A DNA stretch of 64,000 nucleotides from Triatoma infestans (Eukaryota; Arthropoda; Insecta; Hemiptera; Reduviidae), in NCBI GenBank assembly GCA_011037195.1, contig JAAEAF010000257.1, forward strand, positions 266,125-330,124. Reading direction: 5' to 3'. Each line of letters opens with the position of its first letter. Positions within the stretch are counted from its first letter, which is position 1. The notes below the pieces were generated by a model, which saw only the letters and a program-made list of their open reading frames with translations, did not search any database and was not told the origin of the DNA. Below, in pieces: positions 45,454-57,349 of this stretch. Position numbers and translations under genes: made by a program.

Positions 45454-46998
45454 TATTAAAGTTTGGTTAGTATATATTTAGTTTTTGTACACTATTAGTC
45501 TATAAAATCAATATTTATTATAGTTTTTTTATTTTTTCGAATGACGCAATATCCCACTCTAGCGATGTTCACTTTAACAATTGCCTTGTAAGGTCCACAC
45601 AGCTGCTTTCTATGTAGGTATTTTGTGTGCACTGAGAGGAAATTTGCGGCGAGCAATTTGTAGACCTTTTTCCACCTGATAATCTATCCCTATTGAAGTA
45701 AAAATTGTTCTGAAACTAGTCTATTAGAATTTGGCTTATATTGTCCCGATATTCGTTCGTAATTTCATTTATTAGTTAAGTAAACTATTTTTCAACAAGT
45801 TCTTTTCAATAATACACAATTTGCTGAGTTTATGCTAATTTGTCTATGCCAGTTTAATCTTTGGTGATATACAACTTTTACTCATTTAGTAGTGGAACAT
45901 TTGGTTACAGGAAAAAATTTCTTGTATGATGCTGTACAATTCGTTAAATAATGAAATCACGTACATTTACTATTAATACTAATGTAAATAATAAACCTTC
46001 TTGTTCATATTCCGACAGTATTGGTTTCGATTTTTTCTAAACTTAAAATTAATGTTAAAAATGTAAATTATCAAAAAAGAAAATATTAATTGTAGTAATA
46101 TGATAATTTCTTAATTATGAGGTAGTTATGTAATTAAATAAAGTAATTATATAATTATGAAATAGTAACATTTCTTTTCCATTATAAATGTTAGAAATTC
46201 TTCTTGAGCAAAGATCTAAAAAAAAAAAGAATCATTTGATACTACTGCTTGCTTTAATTTCAGGTTTTGCGAGTTCATGTAAAACCATGCCCTTGCTTTT
46301 TAATCGAATAAAATGAAAAATTGTTTTATTCCTCAATAGAAATGTATAATTGCCGAGTTGGAAAATATTTTGCAGTTTGTTGCATAATAAAATAATTTAT
46401 TGAGAAATTTGAAAGAGTTTCAGAATTGGTTAATTTTCTTTCATTTGCTTTATTTTTCTAGAACTATTTACGTACTTATTGGTTACCAGATCGATTTTCG
46501 ACTGGTCTGGGGGTGGCTAACTTGGATGGATCTCTTCTTTGACGGCCCCGAATATTGTAGTTTCCATCATATGTTGATTAACTCACCGGCGCAAAACCTT
46601 TCCTGTATATTAAAAGACCTACTTTCTTGAAATTCGTGTCAGTACAATAGCTGGTCTGTTCGCAAGACTATTTCGAATCAATGGGCCAGATTTATAAATC
46701 TATTGAGAGTAGTTGGTGATGGTGCTTTAGCTAAGGAGATGGTGATATATTTCTGGAGCTATTGTACAAGACTGATCTATACTATGAAGTTTTGAACCCT
46801 GGAAAGGGGGAAAACTGGGTCATCTTCGTTTATGCGGGAACCGCTGTCCACCTTGATGGTAAGAATATGATACTAAACTCATTTATAGAGGTACTACAAT
46901 AGATCCCGTGGGGTTTTTGTGGCATAGCCTGAAAGCCTGCCCCTCAACTTAGTCCAGATCCAGTAAGGCAAACACACACACTCGTATATATACATATA
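45454..46998. other. Unassigned interval
   Basis: No gene or element recognised; 46480-46930 is somewhat less AT-rich but has no coherent reading frame. Confidence 0.4.
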
Positions 46999-47000
46999 TA

Positions 47001-47603
47001 CAGGGTGTCCTAAGGTATATGGATAACGACTTTTTCTCGGAAACTAAGATAGCTAGAAAAAAACTGTCCCCGTAGTTTTTTGTTAGAAATCCGAATTTAA
47101 TTTTAAATAATTAAATAATCCGAAGAGATGTATTTCTTTGGTCGTAAGGTACAATTGGCAGGAAAAAGCATGTGTATGCATCTCTAATGGTGGGGGTCAG
47201 TTCGAGCAAGATCTGTAATTAATGAGGAGTAAAATTTATAATAAAATAGTACTTTTCTTCTTATTCAATCAAAAAACCGTTATAATATCATTTTGAAATT
47301 TCTTATAGGAATCATGTTTTCATTCATAACTTGTAAAATATCGCTCAAAGAAAAAAAAAACCGTTCAAGTAAATTTTTCTTACAAAAAATAGAGGAATCT
47401 ATATCTTAAATAAAAACCACACCTCCCCATTTAAAAAAGATGAAGTTGGTGCCTATATCTCGCTTCTGGAAGCCCCAAAACAAATTTACAAATTAAATTT
47501 GGATTTCTAACAAAAAATTACGGGGACAGGTATTTGATAGTTTTATTCTAGCTATCTTAGTTTCCGAGAAAAAGTCGTTATCCATATACTTTGGGGCATC
47601 CTG
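47001..47603. mobile_element. TA-flanked MITE with about 115-bp inverted repeats (603 bp)
   Basis: Left end CAGGGTGTCC and right end GGCATCCTG with TA outside both, in a (TA)n context. The inverted repeats continue far inward: GGATAACGACTTTTTCTCGG with its complement at 47560-47583, and GTTAGAAATCC (47088) with GGATTTCTAAC (47492). About 370 bp of AT-rich spacer without coding content. Ends and TA target suggest a Tc1/mariner-type non-autonomous element. Confidence 0.88.
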
Positions 47604-47605
47604 TA

Positions 47606-48293
47606 TATATATATAACCTATAAGTTTTTATTTCTGTAGAATAAATCATTAAATTTGTATGTATATTTCAGTTTTGACTTTTTTTTGAAAGAACATAATT
47701 GATAGATACTCCAATTTAGCAACCACATCGTTGTTAATAACTTGGTTAAAAGCCTGTTCGCTTTTTTTTAAATTTTTTTTAGTTGTGTGCTCATATTAGT
47801 GTATACAGCAGGTCGTCTACATAGTTACAGATGTATATACCGAATTGAAGGACAGATTTATAACTCCCTTTCATTTCATATGTAAATTTTCAATTGTTTG
47901 ACCTCTTCTCAATTTGACGGACACGCTTTTACGGCATATTAATTTGTCGACTATAAAGTAGTTGGATCTATAAACAATTTTTTTGAAAAGAAATAATATC
48001 GTAATCGTAATAAATTAAACATATAATAATTTTCGAAATAATGTTAATAAATATTGAAATAATTGGAAAGAATGATAGAGTTTCTAAAAACTAATGTAAT
48101 ATTAGGATTTAATAAGAAATCTGATAAAATGAGAGTTAGTTTCTAATAATAAAGCTTTCTGCATTGAGACATTGTTAAATGGCAGGAGAAAAAGAAAGAG
48201 TTATTTGAATATAGGCTGAAGAAAATAGAAGGCAGTATGGTGATCATCTATTTACTATACTGTACAGGTAAGAAGAAACCTGCCTTACTACCT

Positions 48294-48330
<37 letters not shown>

Positions 48331-49185
48331 TGTTATACTCGGGCTCTCCCACTCTTTTAGAGATATATTGTAATGAAGATGTGCCACCAGTAAATCAATG
48401 CTCTGGCTACTACTAAAGACGAGTAGTACTGCCCCCGTAATTGTTCTTAAACGTGTACACCAAGTCTATCCTTTACTGAATAATTGAAAAAGATTTATAC
48501 TTCCTATTTCGAGACTCAACGTCCGTTTCGATTATTCATGACGATTTTATGTCGGAAGGGTGGAGATACAATTTTCTATTATAGAACAACATCCTTTACT
48601 TTGATTAACTGGAATGAAGTAAGAACAGAAAGACCTTCTATACAACTTACCTTATTTACATGGATCTTAATATCTTATTATCTGTATGATTATATATTTT
48701 TTTCAAACATCCAACAAAATTGTACAATATAAAATTTATTATTTTCTATTGGACTTAGGATTAATTAAAATTTACGAGTATATAGCCGGGATTATAGCTT
48801 TGGTTTGTATAACATGTTGAACTATGTTCCCTTTGTGCCATCCCTCAACCAATTTGCAGTTAGTTTAAAGTTAAGCGTAACTTATAATTACATAATACCC
48901 CAAAAAAAACAATTATTCCAGAAAAATGTTTGAAATAAAGTGATCATCAACTTCATCATTAAATTAAACTCTAGAGAAAAAATTGAACAATAAATAAAAT
49001 GTAAAAGACAACACAAGTAATCAAATATCATTTTTAAAAATGGCGCCAAACATAAAATTCATTTACCATGTTTAACCAAACTCCTCACCAACCTTCCTTC
49101 AAAATAAAACTTCATATGTATCATTCAATTATTAATTGACCTTGTAGAACATTTAAAAAATAAAATATATTATAGACAGTTATTT
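47606..49185. other. Unassigned AT-rich interval with a (CA)n tract
   Basis: (CA)n at 48294-48328. No gene recognised. Confidence 0.4.
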
Positions 49186-49458
49186 GGTGTTAGAAAAGTA
49201 AAGATGGATTTAGTCAGTACTGACTATGGAACCAGTTAGTGAAGCTGGTTCCACTTTCAAGCGTTTGTATTGGCTAGATTCAGTGATTTAGTTTATTCGT
49301 TCACTCCGGAACCAAATAATCTAAATCAACTCCGGTTTCGGATCCACTCGGTTCCAGGGATTCAGCCAATGAAAATTCCCAGATTGGAACCAGATTCAGA
49401 AATTCGTTTCAAGTTCACTGCTGCCTGTATCTGAATCCATCTTTACTTTTCTAACACC
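49186..49458. mobile_element. Short MITE (273 bp), 28-bp inverted ends
   Basis: Ends GGTGTTAGAAAAGTAAAG... and ...CTTTACTTTTCTAACACC pair over 28 bp with one mismatch. Inside, GGAACCAGTTAGTGAAGCTG folds as a small hairpin, and GGAACC / GGTTCC recurs six or more times. No clear target duplication, so the superfamily is open (hAT-like is possible). Confidence 0.8.
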
Positions 49459-49631
49459 AGATCGCTCTCTATGTATAAAATTTTATTTTATATAATTAGA
49501 AGCCCTCCATTGCTATTATCGTTTAAGCTTTAAGGCTATAAAACATAAAATTAGAATCCTGCCACTGGTTCATTCAACATGGCCACAACTCAGTTGAATA
49601 ATTAATTTTTGTGCTATAGCTTACTTTAATA

Positions 49632-50020
49632 GCCCGCAAGGGATATCTGTTGCATGCAGTTACTTGGGAAGTAGCGACCCCAGGGGTTACCACATCTCAG
49701 TACTTATGCACTTCGTCAGAACTGTACACAATACACTTAAACTAAGTACACTCTACACTACACAGACAAGGGCAAACACAGTACATAAACTAGGATCTCC
49801 GTCCCTAGTTAATTGGCGAAAACCAAGGGGGAAGGAAGGGATTAGCTGAGTGGTAGCGCGCTGGACTAGCAATGCGGAGGGCCCGGGTTCGAATCCACCA
49901 TGCTGCCCTTAGATTTTCTTTTCCTAACTGCCTCTACAACTCACTGTCCGGTGATGGGCAGTGTTGTTTGTAGCTAGAGAGTATTGCTTAAAGGCCAGCT
50001 GTGCATTGGAGAAGGCTCAA
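49632..50020 (+). mobile_element. Composite SINE, plus strand
   Basis: Same structure as 19348-19659: the 5' module (49632-49828; GCCCGCAAGGGATATCTGTT, GCATGCAGTTACTTGGGAAG), then the tRNA-Ala-like head (GGATTAGCTGAGTGGTAGCG, loop CTAGCAA, B box GGTTCGAATCC) and the body (CTCACTGTCCGGTGATGG, GCCAGCTGTGCATTGGAGAA). The promoter boxes are well preserved, but a polymerase III promoter now lies 200 bp inside the element. Confidence 0.85.
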
Positions 50021-50204
50021 TAGATCTTTCAGGTCGCAATGCAATAATCCCTTACAATCTATAATCTACAACCTACTTTAATTTAATTTCTAATAATACA
50101 AATTTTCATATAACTTTGTTGGAACCAGTTTATATAAAAATAGGAATTAGGATCAATTCGTTCCGCCACTGGATTCGTTTCAGTGTACCGACACGGTGTT
50201 GGGA

Positions 50205-50345
50205 CTGTTCAAAAAATTTCGAGTTTGAAGAAATTCGGTTGACTGTAAATGCGAACTTTACTGATTGGATTTTTGCAATTTTCTCATAACAACAGCGCAG
50301 AGTTTTACTAAATTTTGTATACGATCTAGCTCTATATATATATAT
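50205..50345 (+). repeat. Family R, left part before a jockey fragment
   Basis: AATTTCGAGTTTGAAGAAAT, CTGTAAATGCGAACTTTACT, TTTTTGCAATTTTCTCATAA. Resumes at 50865. Confidence 0.65.
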
Positions 50346-50460
50346 ATATACAAAGAGTTCTATATATATATAGAACAGAAAGAGTTTGTTGCGATATATA
50401 TACAGAGAGAGTTTGTTGCGATATATATACAGAGAGAGTTTGTTGTGGTGCAGTATACAA
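50345..50460 (+). repeat. 25-bp tandem repeat (three units)
   Basis: Units of AGAGTTTGTTGCGATATATA plus TACAG at 50374-50460, preceded by a (TA)n tract with an AACTC/GAGTT-type inverted arrangement. Confidence 0.75.
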
Positions 50461-50464
50461 AATA

Positions 50465-50815
50465 TACAGAAGAGGAGCAAAGAAACTGTCTTTGGTGGGA
50501 ATCACCTGCATGGATAGGAAACTTAGAAGATCTGGACGAACTCAGAAGGCACGATCAGATAGGTGTGATTTTAGGATCATATAGTAGGCAGAGGGGAAGG
50601 ACTCCCTTGAACTTCCACAGCAAACCTGCATGCCAAACCTGGTCAAACGCCTGAGCGATGTTCAAAAAGACACCAGGGCAATACTGCTTCTGCTCAAGGG
50701 CGGATGAGATAGCGTCAATAGCGCGGTGGTACAGGTGGACTTGTTGAATGGGCTTGTTAAGTTTAGGTATAAGGTACAAGTTTAGGTATATATATGAGGA
50801 GGTTAGAAATATGAA
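50465..50815 (-). pseudogene. Jockey RT fragment carrying an internal deletion
   Basis: Minus-strand copy of a jockey-type RT: LIPKLNKP (motif 1 region) joined directly to IQQVHLYHRAIDAISSALEQ, then QYCPGVFLNIAQAFDQVWHA. About 45-60 residues that normally lie between these blocks are missing. The same join occurs at 52065-52100, and the two copies are about 97% identical over some 220 bp. It continues left to 50470 with sequence shared with 58340-58480. Inserted into family R and the tandem repeat. Confidence 0.85.
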
Positions 50816-50864
50816 AAAATTCTGAAAAATCTCTGATACAGAGAGAGCTGTGCACTTTTGTTTG

Positions 50865-51095
50865 AACCTTTTTTCCAAGAAAATTCATTTAAGAGTCTAT
50901 GGGAAAAGCGAGGTTATGCTTTCTTCATAAAAGTTGATTTATTTTTATTAAGTTTGGTGTCTCCCGTTCATATACAATAATATTAGAGATAACTGATTAT
51001 CTACTAAGAATTATAAGTTTTAAGAAAATTAGCCAATCATACGTCGTAGATTGCAGTAAGAGAAAGTCATGTGCGGGTTTCACACCATTTTTTTT
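50865..51095 (+). repeat. Family R, right part with terminal block
   Basis: TTCCAAGAAAATTCATTTAA, GGGAAAAGCGAGGTTATGCT, and the terminal GCAGTAAGAGAAAGTCATGT, GGGTTTCACACC. Confidence 0.7.
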
Positions 51096-51399
51096 CTGCA
51101 ATGTTAGCCATAACATTTTTTTTCTTCTAGCTTGAAACTAATTGGCCGTAAAAGAAGTGCTGGTACAGAAATGTCTTTTATAATATATGTTGTTTATATC
51201 ATAGCTGCGTAAATACTATATTTTGTCTAATAAATTTAAGTACTTAATTTCCTTAATTATTATCGTATTTTAAGGGGAAAATCCGACTTCCATCTCCTGG
51301 GAAACGCTCTTTGAAATACACTAATAGAAGCGGTGCCGAGCCATGGCGGTATAACCAGTGGTGAAGTAGACAGGACTCCTAGCCGGTCAAACCCGGTTC

Positions 51400-51620
51400 T
51401 CTAGGGTGGGGGTTAAATGTTGGGCCAGCACCCCATCTTTTTTAAAAAATCTCTTTATCATTTTCAGACCCAAACAGAGCAAAGGAGGCCAACCAAGGAA
51501 ATGTTGGTCAGAAGATGTGAAAAAGGGAATGGCGAGTAGAGGCCTACAGCATGGTGAGTGGGAAGGCAGATATTTTTGGCGGGAAAATATCTTGGGTATC
51601 GGCATATATTCATTGTTAAG
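51400..51620 (+). pseudogene. LINE H: C-terminal fragment
   Basis: The frame 51406-51642 contains KGGQPRKCWSEDVKKGMASR and GLQHGEWEGRYFWR, resembling the GRP...W.(D)...W..R block at the very end of several LINE ORF2 proteins. Nothing upstream is recognisable as RT, so this is a small fragment. Confidence 0.5.
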
Positions 51621-51803
51621 CTCGGAAAAAAAAATTATCTAATGTATAAAGCTAATGTAGATAAACTAAAATTTTATGGTTCTAATAATAAATCATTCAA
51701 CTTCAGAATCCATGAAATATTTATGAACGAGTTACAAATCTAGGGATTATCAAGGATATTTAAAATCAGAATCTTATATGGAAATATTTACCTTTATCTC
51801 TTC

Positions 51804-52872
51804 CATAACTCCGATTCTCAACATGTCGAACTTACCGCCAAAGCACTTGAGGATATTTTGATATTCCTCTTCAGTTATCTTCGCCTCCTAAAACCATCTA
51901 TCCACTTGAAGTTAAATATTCTATCTCCATACTTTCCCCTAAAAAATCTCCCGGATTCGATTTTATTTCAACTTTAATTCTCCGCCAATTACCAAAAAAA
52001 GCACTCATATTTCTAACCTACCTCTACAATGCAGCCCTCAGATCCACCCATTATTTTCCTTATACCTAAACTTAACAAGCCCATTCAACAAATCCACCTG
52101 TACCACCGCGCTATTGACGCTATCTCATCCCCCCTTGAGCAGAAGCAGTATTGCCCTGGTGTCTTTTTGAACATCGCTCAGGCGTTTGACCAGGTTTGGC
52201 ATGCAGGTTTGCTGTGGAAGTTCAAGAGAGTCTTTCCCCTCTACCTACTATATGATCCTAAAATCACACCATGAAGAATGAAGATTAAATAGACGAACTT
52301 AATAGTCGAAACCAACTTCTTTCGCGACTACTTGATCGACGCTCTACACTTTCCCTTGAATACAAAAGATATCTAAACACTATTATAACCCCTTCTGGAC
52401 AGACATATGCGAGATCTGGGGTTCAATCAAGCATCCAACTCCTATCGCATTTAATCTTTCCAGTCCAAATCCCTCAGAAGAATTACCATTGACCCGTTCT
52501 ATGTTTCCAGCCCAACCCTTCACACTGACCTTAAAATCCCTTTTGGCCATCAGTTAATAAAAACGCATTACAAAATAATCCTTGACTCCACATCCAACCA
52601 TCCTAACCTTTTAGTCCAAAAACTCTCTTCCCTTACTCTCTCACACAGCCCTCCTGGAGACTAAAACGCCACTGGCCCCGCAACTACCTAAATTTAAGTT
52701 AGCATTTTCAAGCAGTCAATAAAAAGTAATAAATAGGAAATACGTCCACTTGGAGGGAGGCATCTCCCAACAAGTTTTTCACGCCCTTTTTATGTCACTT
52801 CTTATCATATTCACTTGTTGTTATACACTTTGTATAATTGTGAATTTCTTAATAAAATGAAAGAAAAAAAAT
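51804..52872 (+). pseudogene. Jockey LINE, plus strand, deletion derivative with 3' end
   Basis: Reading the plus strand through several frameshifts: EVKYSISILSPKKSPGFDFI (51915-51975), KKALIFLTYLYNAALRS, then LIPKLNKP joined to IQQIHLYHRAID (the shared deletion), QYCPGVFLNIAQAFDQVWHA, and after a second deletion that removes the YADD region SRNQLLSRLLDRRSTLSLEY, the C-terminal block around RLKRHWPRNYLNL, a stop, and a 3' UTR ending AATAAAATGAAAGAAAAAAA. A similar ACCTTTATCTCTT / ACCTTATCTTTTT at the two borders may be an old target duplication. The catalytic RT core is absent. Confidence 0.85.
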
Positions 52873-52885
52873 ACCTTATCTTTTT

Positions 52886-53655
52886 GAAATACGATATTTA
52901 AAGAGTGAACAAAATTATTTGTCGATTATAGTAGCAGAACGGGATATTCTTTGTAATAAATTAATGTAAAATAAAGTTGTTAAATTTTATTCTTTTTTAT
53001 TTTCCGACTGGATTTTTACATCAGCGTATAAACATAAGGTATCAAGCTCTGCTTCCGGCTTTTTTCTCCCCTCTTACTTACCAAGAAAACTTCCTGTCGC
53101 ATTATATAACCTGGCCGCCGGCTAAAGTTTTAACATACAAACATAATTTTACCCCTTCTCTACTACACCTCCAGGTTCTTCCTTCTACTAACCGCTTTTC
53201 TTCTAACTGGAGTATAAGATGTGTATAGCACGCGTCTGTTGCAGTAGCACAGAGTAGGAGAGCGTCAGTGAAGGAGATCTCACTGGAATTTATGTTAATA
53301 CTTTAACCTCTCTCACTTCCATGTTTTCATGCTAAGTGTGTTTCGCTCACACTTATACTACACATAAACACATACAAATACACCCACAGAGTTTTAACAT
53401 GAGCTTGCTGCACGAATGTTTTTGTCAACAGACCCATAACTTTTTATTGTCTAGTTAAGGGAGTGGTTGTTTTTGCTGCTTGCATCAACCCTACAGCGCC
53501 ATCTCTAACCCTTCCTTTATTACTTAACTAAAGGAAAACCCAGGTTAAAGTACTTTTCTTTTTTTTTCTATTTTTTTTTTTTTTTTTTAGAATTATTGCG
53601 AGCAAGTGAAACTCAGAAATAAATTTACACTTTCTATAAATTACATTAGTTCATG
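52886..53655. other. Unassigned interval
   Basis: No gene or element recognised; a poly(T) run at 53570-53589. Confidence 0.4.
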
Positions 53656-53765
53656 TTTTACTTTCTCTTAAATCTGATAAGGGGAAGAATTGCAATCATG
53701 CCAGATTTTTCTAAAATTTTTAATTGAGTTTTGCCTCCTTTGCGGGATTATCGAAGGTAATCTGT
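53656..53765 (+). repeat. Family R, 5' end fragment
   Basis: CTTTCTCTTAAATCTGATAA, GGGGAAGAATTGCAATCATG match the 5' hairpin block. Confidence 0.55.
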
Positions 53766-53779
53766 TGTTGAATATGTAG

Positions 53780-53900
53780 ATGGCTCCGCAGTGCTGGATA
53801 ACATCTGGTATTTTATCCGTCGTAGCGTGCATATTCCTTTTGTTCCTGACCGGTTTCTGATTTTCTCTGTCGTCAGAACAAATTTACTTCATGTTTCTAC
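53780..53900 (-). mobile_element. Penelope-like fragment with degenerate hammerhead (third family)
   Basis: On the minus strand a core-like CUGACGA (53870-53876) is followed by 12 nt with a 2-bp GA/UC stem, GAAA and CCGGUC (53848-53859). The outer flanks TTTGTTC and GAACAAA pair over 7 bp, as stem I would, but off by two bases. Downstream GGAATATGCACGCTACGACG is shared with 34425-34465. Confidence 0.45.
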
Positions 53901-54083
53901 TCCTCCTTTTTCCGGAGATAAATTATTGTTGGTATATTTATGGAGATTTCGGTGAGTCAGCTTTGTCAGGATACTATATTCATAGATTTTATAAAATTCA
54001 TACTAGAAGTAGACATCTGACTGAGATCCTTGAGATCCAAACAAGCTAAACTAAATATAAAACTAGGATAGATAAATAAAAGA

Positions 54084-55372
54084 GGCATCTCCTTATTAAA
54101 CACCGCCTACAAGATTTTGTCAAACATAACATTCAGTAGGATGCTACCCTATGTGGAAAATAATATTAAGGATTATCAATGTGGCTTCACTAAGGGAAAA
54201 TCCACCACTGACCAGATATTTACGTTGCGACAAATTTTGGAAAAAACCACTGAGTATGGCATTACGACACATCACCTCTTCATAGACTTTCAGGCAGCCT
54301 ATGATAAGATTAATAGAAATATGCTGTGTAGAGCATTGCATGATCTTGATATCCCGAGAAAGCTGATTGAAATGGTTAAGGTCACCATGTCCAACCCTAA
54401 ATGCAAAGTGAGAATACAGTCTTCCCATTCGGAGCCATTACAAACAATGAATGGATTAAAGCAGGGAGATGCTTTGGCATGTCTGCTGTTTAATATTGCA
54501 CTTGAGAAAGTAATACGAGAGTCCCGTATTGAGACGAACAGCCATGTCTTCAACAAACAAGCACAATTACTAGCTTATGCAGATGATATTGATATCGGAA
54601 GCTGGAATTAGAGAGGCGTTCGAAGCATTGGAAGCGTCAGCTAAAAAATTGGGACTCGTAGTAAATGAAAAAAAGACCAAGTATATGGTAGTTGGAAGTA
54701 ACTGCTCTGCTCCTTATATGCAAATTGGAGCAGTTTCAGTTTGAACTATAAGTTTGAAGTAGTTCAGGGTTTTGTTTATCTGGGTACTTATGCAAATTCC
54801 GAAAATAACCTCTCAAAGGAAATTGAAAAGAGAATAGCGTCAGCTAGTAGATGTTATTACGGACTCACCAAACACTTTAGTTCCAGACTAATCTCTCAAA
54901 AAACCAAGACTACTTTATATAAAACTTTGGTTCGACCGATATTAACTTACGGTTCAGAATGCTGGACACTTAAAAAAGTGGACGAGCAAAGGATTGCCAT
55001 TTTTGAAAGGAAAATTTTAAGGCGGATTTATGGACCAGTCCAAGTTAATGGTGAATGGAGAAGGAGACATAATCAAGAGCTTTACAATAAATATAAAGAC
55101 TATACTGCAGTGCAAGTAATCCGCATTAATAGGCTCCGGGACATGTTCTAAGGATGGAAGACAACAGAATGCCGAAGAGGATTATGAATTACCGTGTCAT
55201 TGGTGTCAGAAAGGTCGGACGCCCAAAGGCTCGATGGATGGACCAGGTTGGAGGAGATGCAACCAGGCTAGGCGCGCGGAATTGGCGGTCTATGGCTTTG
55301 GATAGGGACGATTGGAGTCAATTTCTTTTGGAGGTCAAGGCTCGACCCGGGCTGTAGCATCAGGGAAGTAAG
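54084..55372 (+). pseudogene. LINE I: RT with perfect 15-bp target duplication
   Basis: 5'-truncated LINE insertion bounded by TAGATAAATAAAAGA at 54069-54083 and 55373-55387. It enters the RT mid-domain (ISLLNTAYKI), then CGFTKGKSTTDQIFTLRQIL, HHLFIDFQAAYDKINR (54275-54320), NGLKQGDALACLLFNIALEK (54450), and catalytic AYADDIDI (54574-54597). A short deletion/frameshift follows, then LGLVVNEKKTKYMVVG, FVYLGTYANSENN, LTYGSECWTLKKVDEQR, ILRRIYGPV and, after a stop near 55150, MEDNRMPKRIMNYRVIGVRK, VGRPKARWMDQVGGDATRLG and a stop at 55355-55357. This C-terminus (GRP.ARW.D) is shared with LINE D. The intact duplication suggests a young insertion; frame breaks were probably inherited or are recent. 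Confidence 0.92.
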
Positions 55373-55387
55373 TAGATAAATAAAAGA

Positions 55388-55544
55388 ATGAACGGACACT
55401 TCTTGAAAATAACGCGTTGCTGACTGTGTGTACTGGCTGAACTGCTGTATATGATTCTTGTGTAAGACGGACTGCGGTAATGTTTGGTCTCTAATTTATA
55501 ATAGTTTTGCCGCGTCCCAAAGGAAGTCAAATGGAAAGTAACAG

Positions 55545-55579
<35 letters not shown>

Positions 55580-57349
55580 GAGAGATTGCTCAGATGGGGT
55601 TAAACACTTAATCCTATGGAGAAAGAATTGTTTGACAGACAGCAATAATAGTCGGAGAAAAGAGTTAAGAAGGAGATAAAAGGTTTCCAAGTTTCCAATA
55701 GCCAAAAAGATAAGAATTAATTAAGGTAGCGACAAAATATGAAGAAAATCAAGCATAGAATAAATATATTTCTATAGACTTATAGATAAACTATTTATTC
55801 GGATAGATGCTACAAACCCCCAAGAAGGCAACTTTGTTTAACAGCTACTGACAGACCACCAGGTTGGAAAGGTAAAGGTAAGGTTTAAATATGATAAACG
55901 ACCTTTGAAAGACATGTACGCTGCTAGGCAAAGGTTCAGATCAAGTGTCATCCCAAGAAGTGTGTGATTGTAGGCTTCTCTTTTAGACTCAGAAAACGGA
56001 GATATCTTTTCTACATTAGCAGTTCTGCATATAATTCCGAAGCTATTTGAAAAATACAGTGTTGTACAGTGTTCGATTATATCCATCTAGACATGCAAGA
56101 TAAAATTAAAGTTGAATAAGAGACGATTCGCAAATCGATGTGTAATTGCGATAATCGGAACATGTCCATATCTCCGTTAGTAATGAGTAGGATACAGAGG
56201 TATTTGAAAAAGTCGTAAGCTGTAAACCATTTGAAAAGTTAGGGCCGTTTTTTTTTTATGTTAATCAAAATGATGGCATTGATGGCATCTTGAAGTCAGC
56301 AGTTCGAATTTTCTAAATGTCAATCTATTGGTATTTTCCATCATTGATAAAAAAAATACACAATATGAAAAAAGATATTAATTAAAAATAAAATATAAGA
56401 ATTTATAAAAAGTAAATTTTCGGAAATATATATATTGTGTAAGCAACTTTACACATACAAAACAAGAAAATATTCATTCACGTACGAATTTAAGTTTTGT
56501 AGAAAACTTATACTTCCTCCGCTAAAGTGTACCATTTATCTAAGGTTCTTAGTTGGAAGGTTGAGATACATCCCATACGTGTTATCACGTATGCTTCAAA
56601 AATTTATGTTACTAACTTACTTTTTAACAAATACTCCCGACAATTTCTTTTTGTATTTTCTTAAATGAAAGTGTGTTACGTGGAATGTTTTCTTATCAAA
56701 TGCCTTAAATTACAATTCTTTTTTTTATCCTTGCAAATACAGAGAAAAACTTTTTATTAAATGATTATTATTGTAAATTACAAATATTTATAAAGGTTTT
56801 TTATGATCTAAAAAATATCTTGGTATGATTTCTATTCGTTCATATTTTTGAGCAATGCGAATATAGAAAATTTCCTATTTACTAGTAAAACAATATTAAA
56901 ATTAAATTGCAGTAAATATGAGAAGTAAGGGAAATTAATAGAAATGAATGAAAGTAATTCTCATAATGTGATCTTTAACTGAATAGATATTAGATTTTCC
57001 AGCTAAGATTTTCAATGAGTAATTCTTCCCATGAATATATTAAATTCCCTCTTTTTACATTTTTGATATCTAAAGTGCCCACTCAGAATTAGTCATGGAA
57101 AACCATTGCTTTACGAATTACATTTAGTTTATCAGGCCAAATGGAACAAAGTCCACATAATGGAAGTGTGGTGAATAGTTCATATCAATGATGAATCTGA
57201 CCAAATTTGATAGACGGATTTGGTAGAAATGATAGCGGCACATATTGGTTGAAAGTAGTTACTTTGTAGTCTAGAAGAGAGCGCCCATAACATTGAACAA
57301 GCCCAAATAACATGTAAATTGTAATGTCCTAAATTTCTCAGATCCCATT
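55388..57349. other. Unassigned AT-rich interval with a (GT)n tract
   Basis: (GT)n at 55549-55576. No gene or element recognised. Confidence 0.4.

Noticed and set aside
49829..49905. Functional tRNA-Ala gene
   Set aside because: A and B boxes are good, but the stems are imperfect and the unit continues into a SINE body repeated elsewhere.
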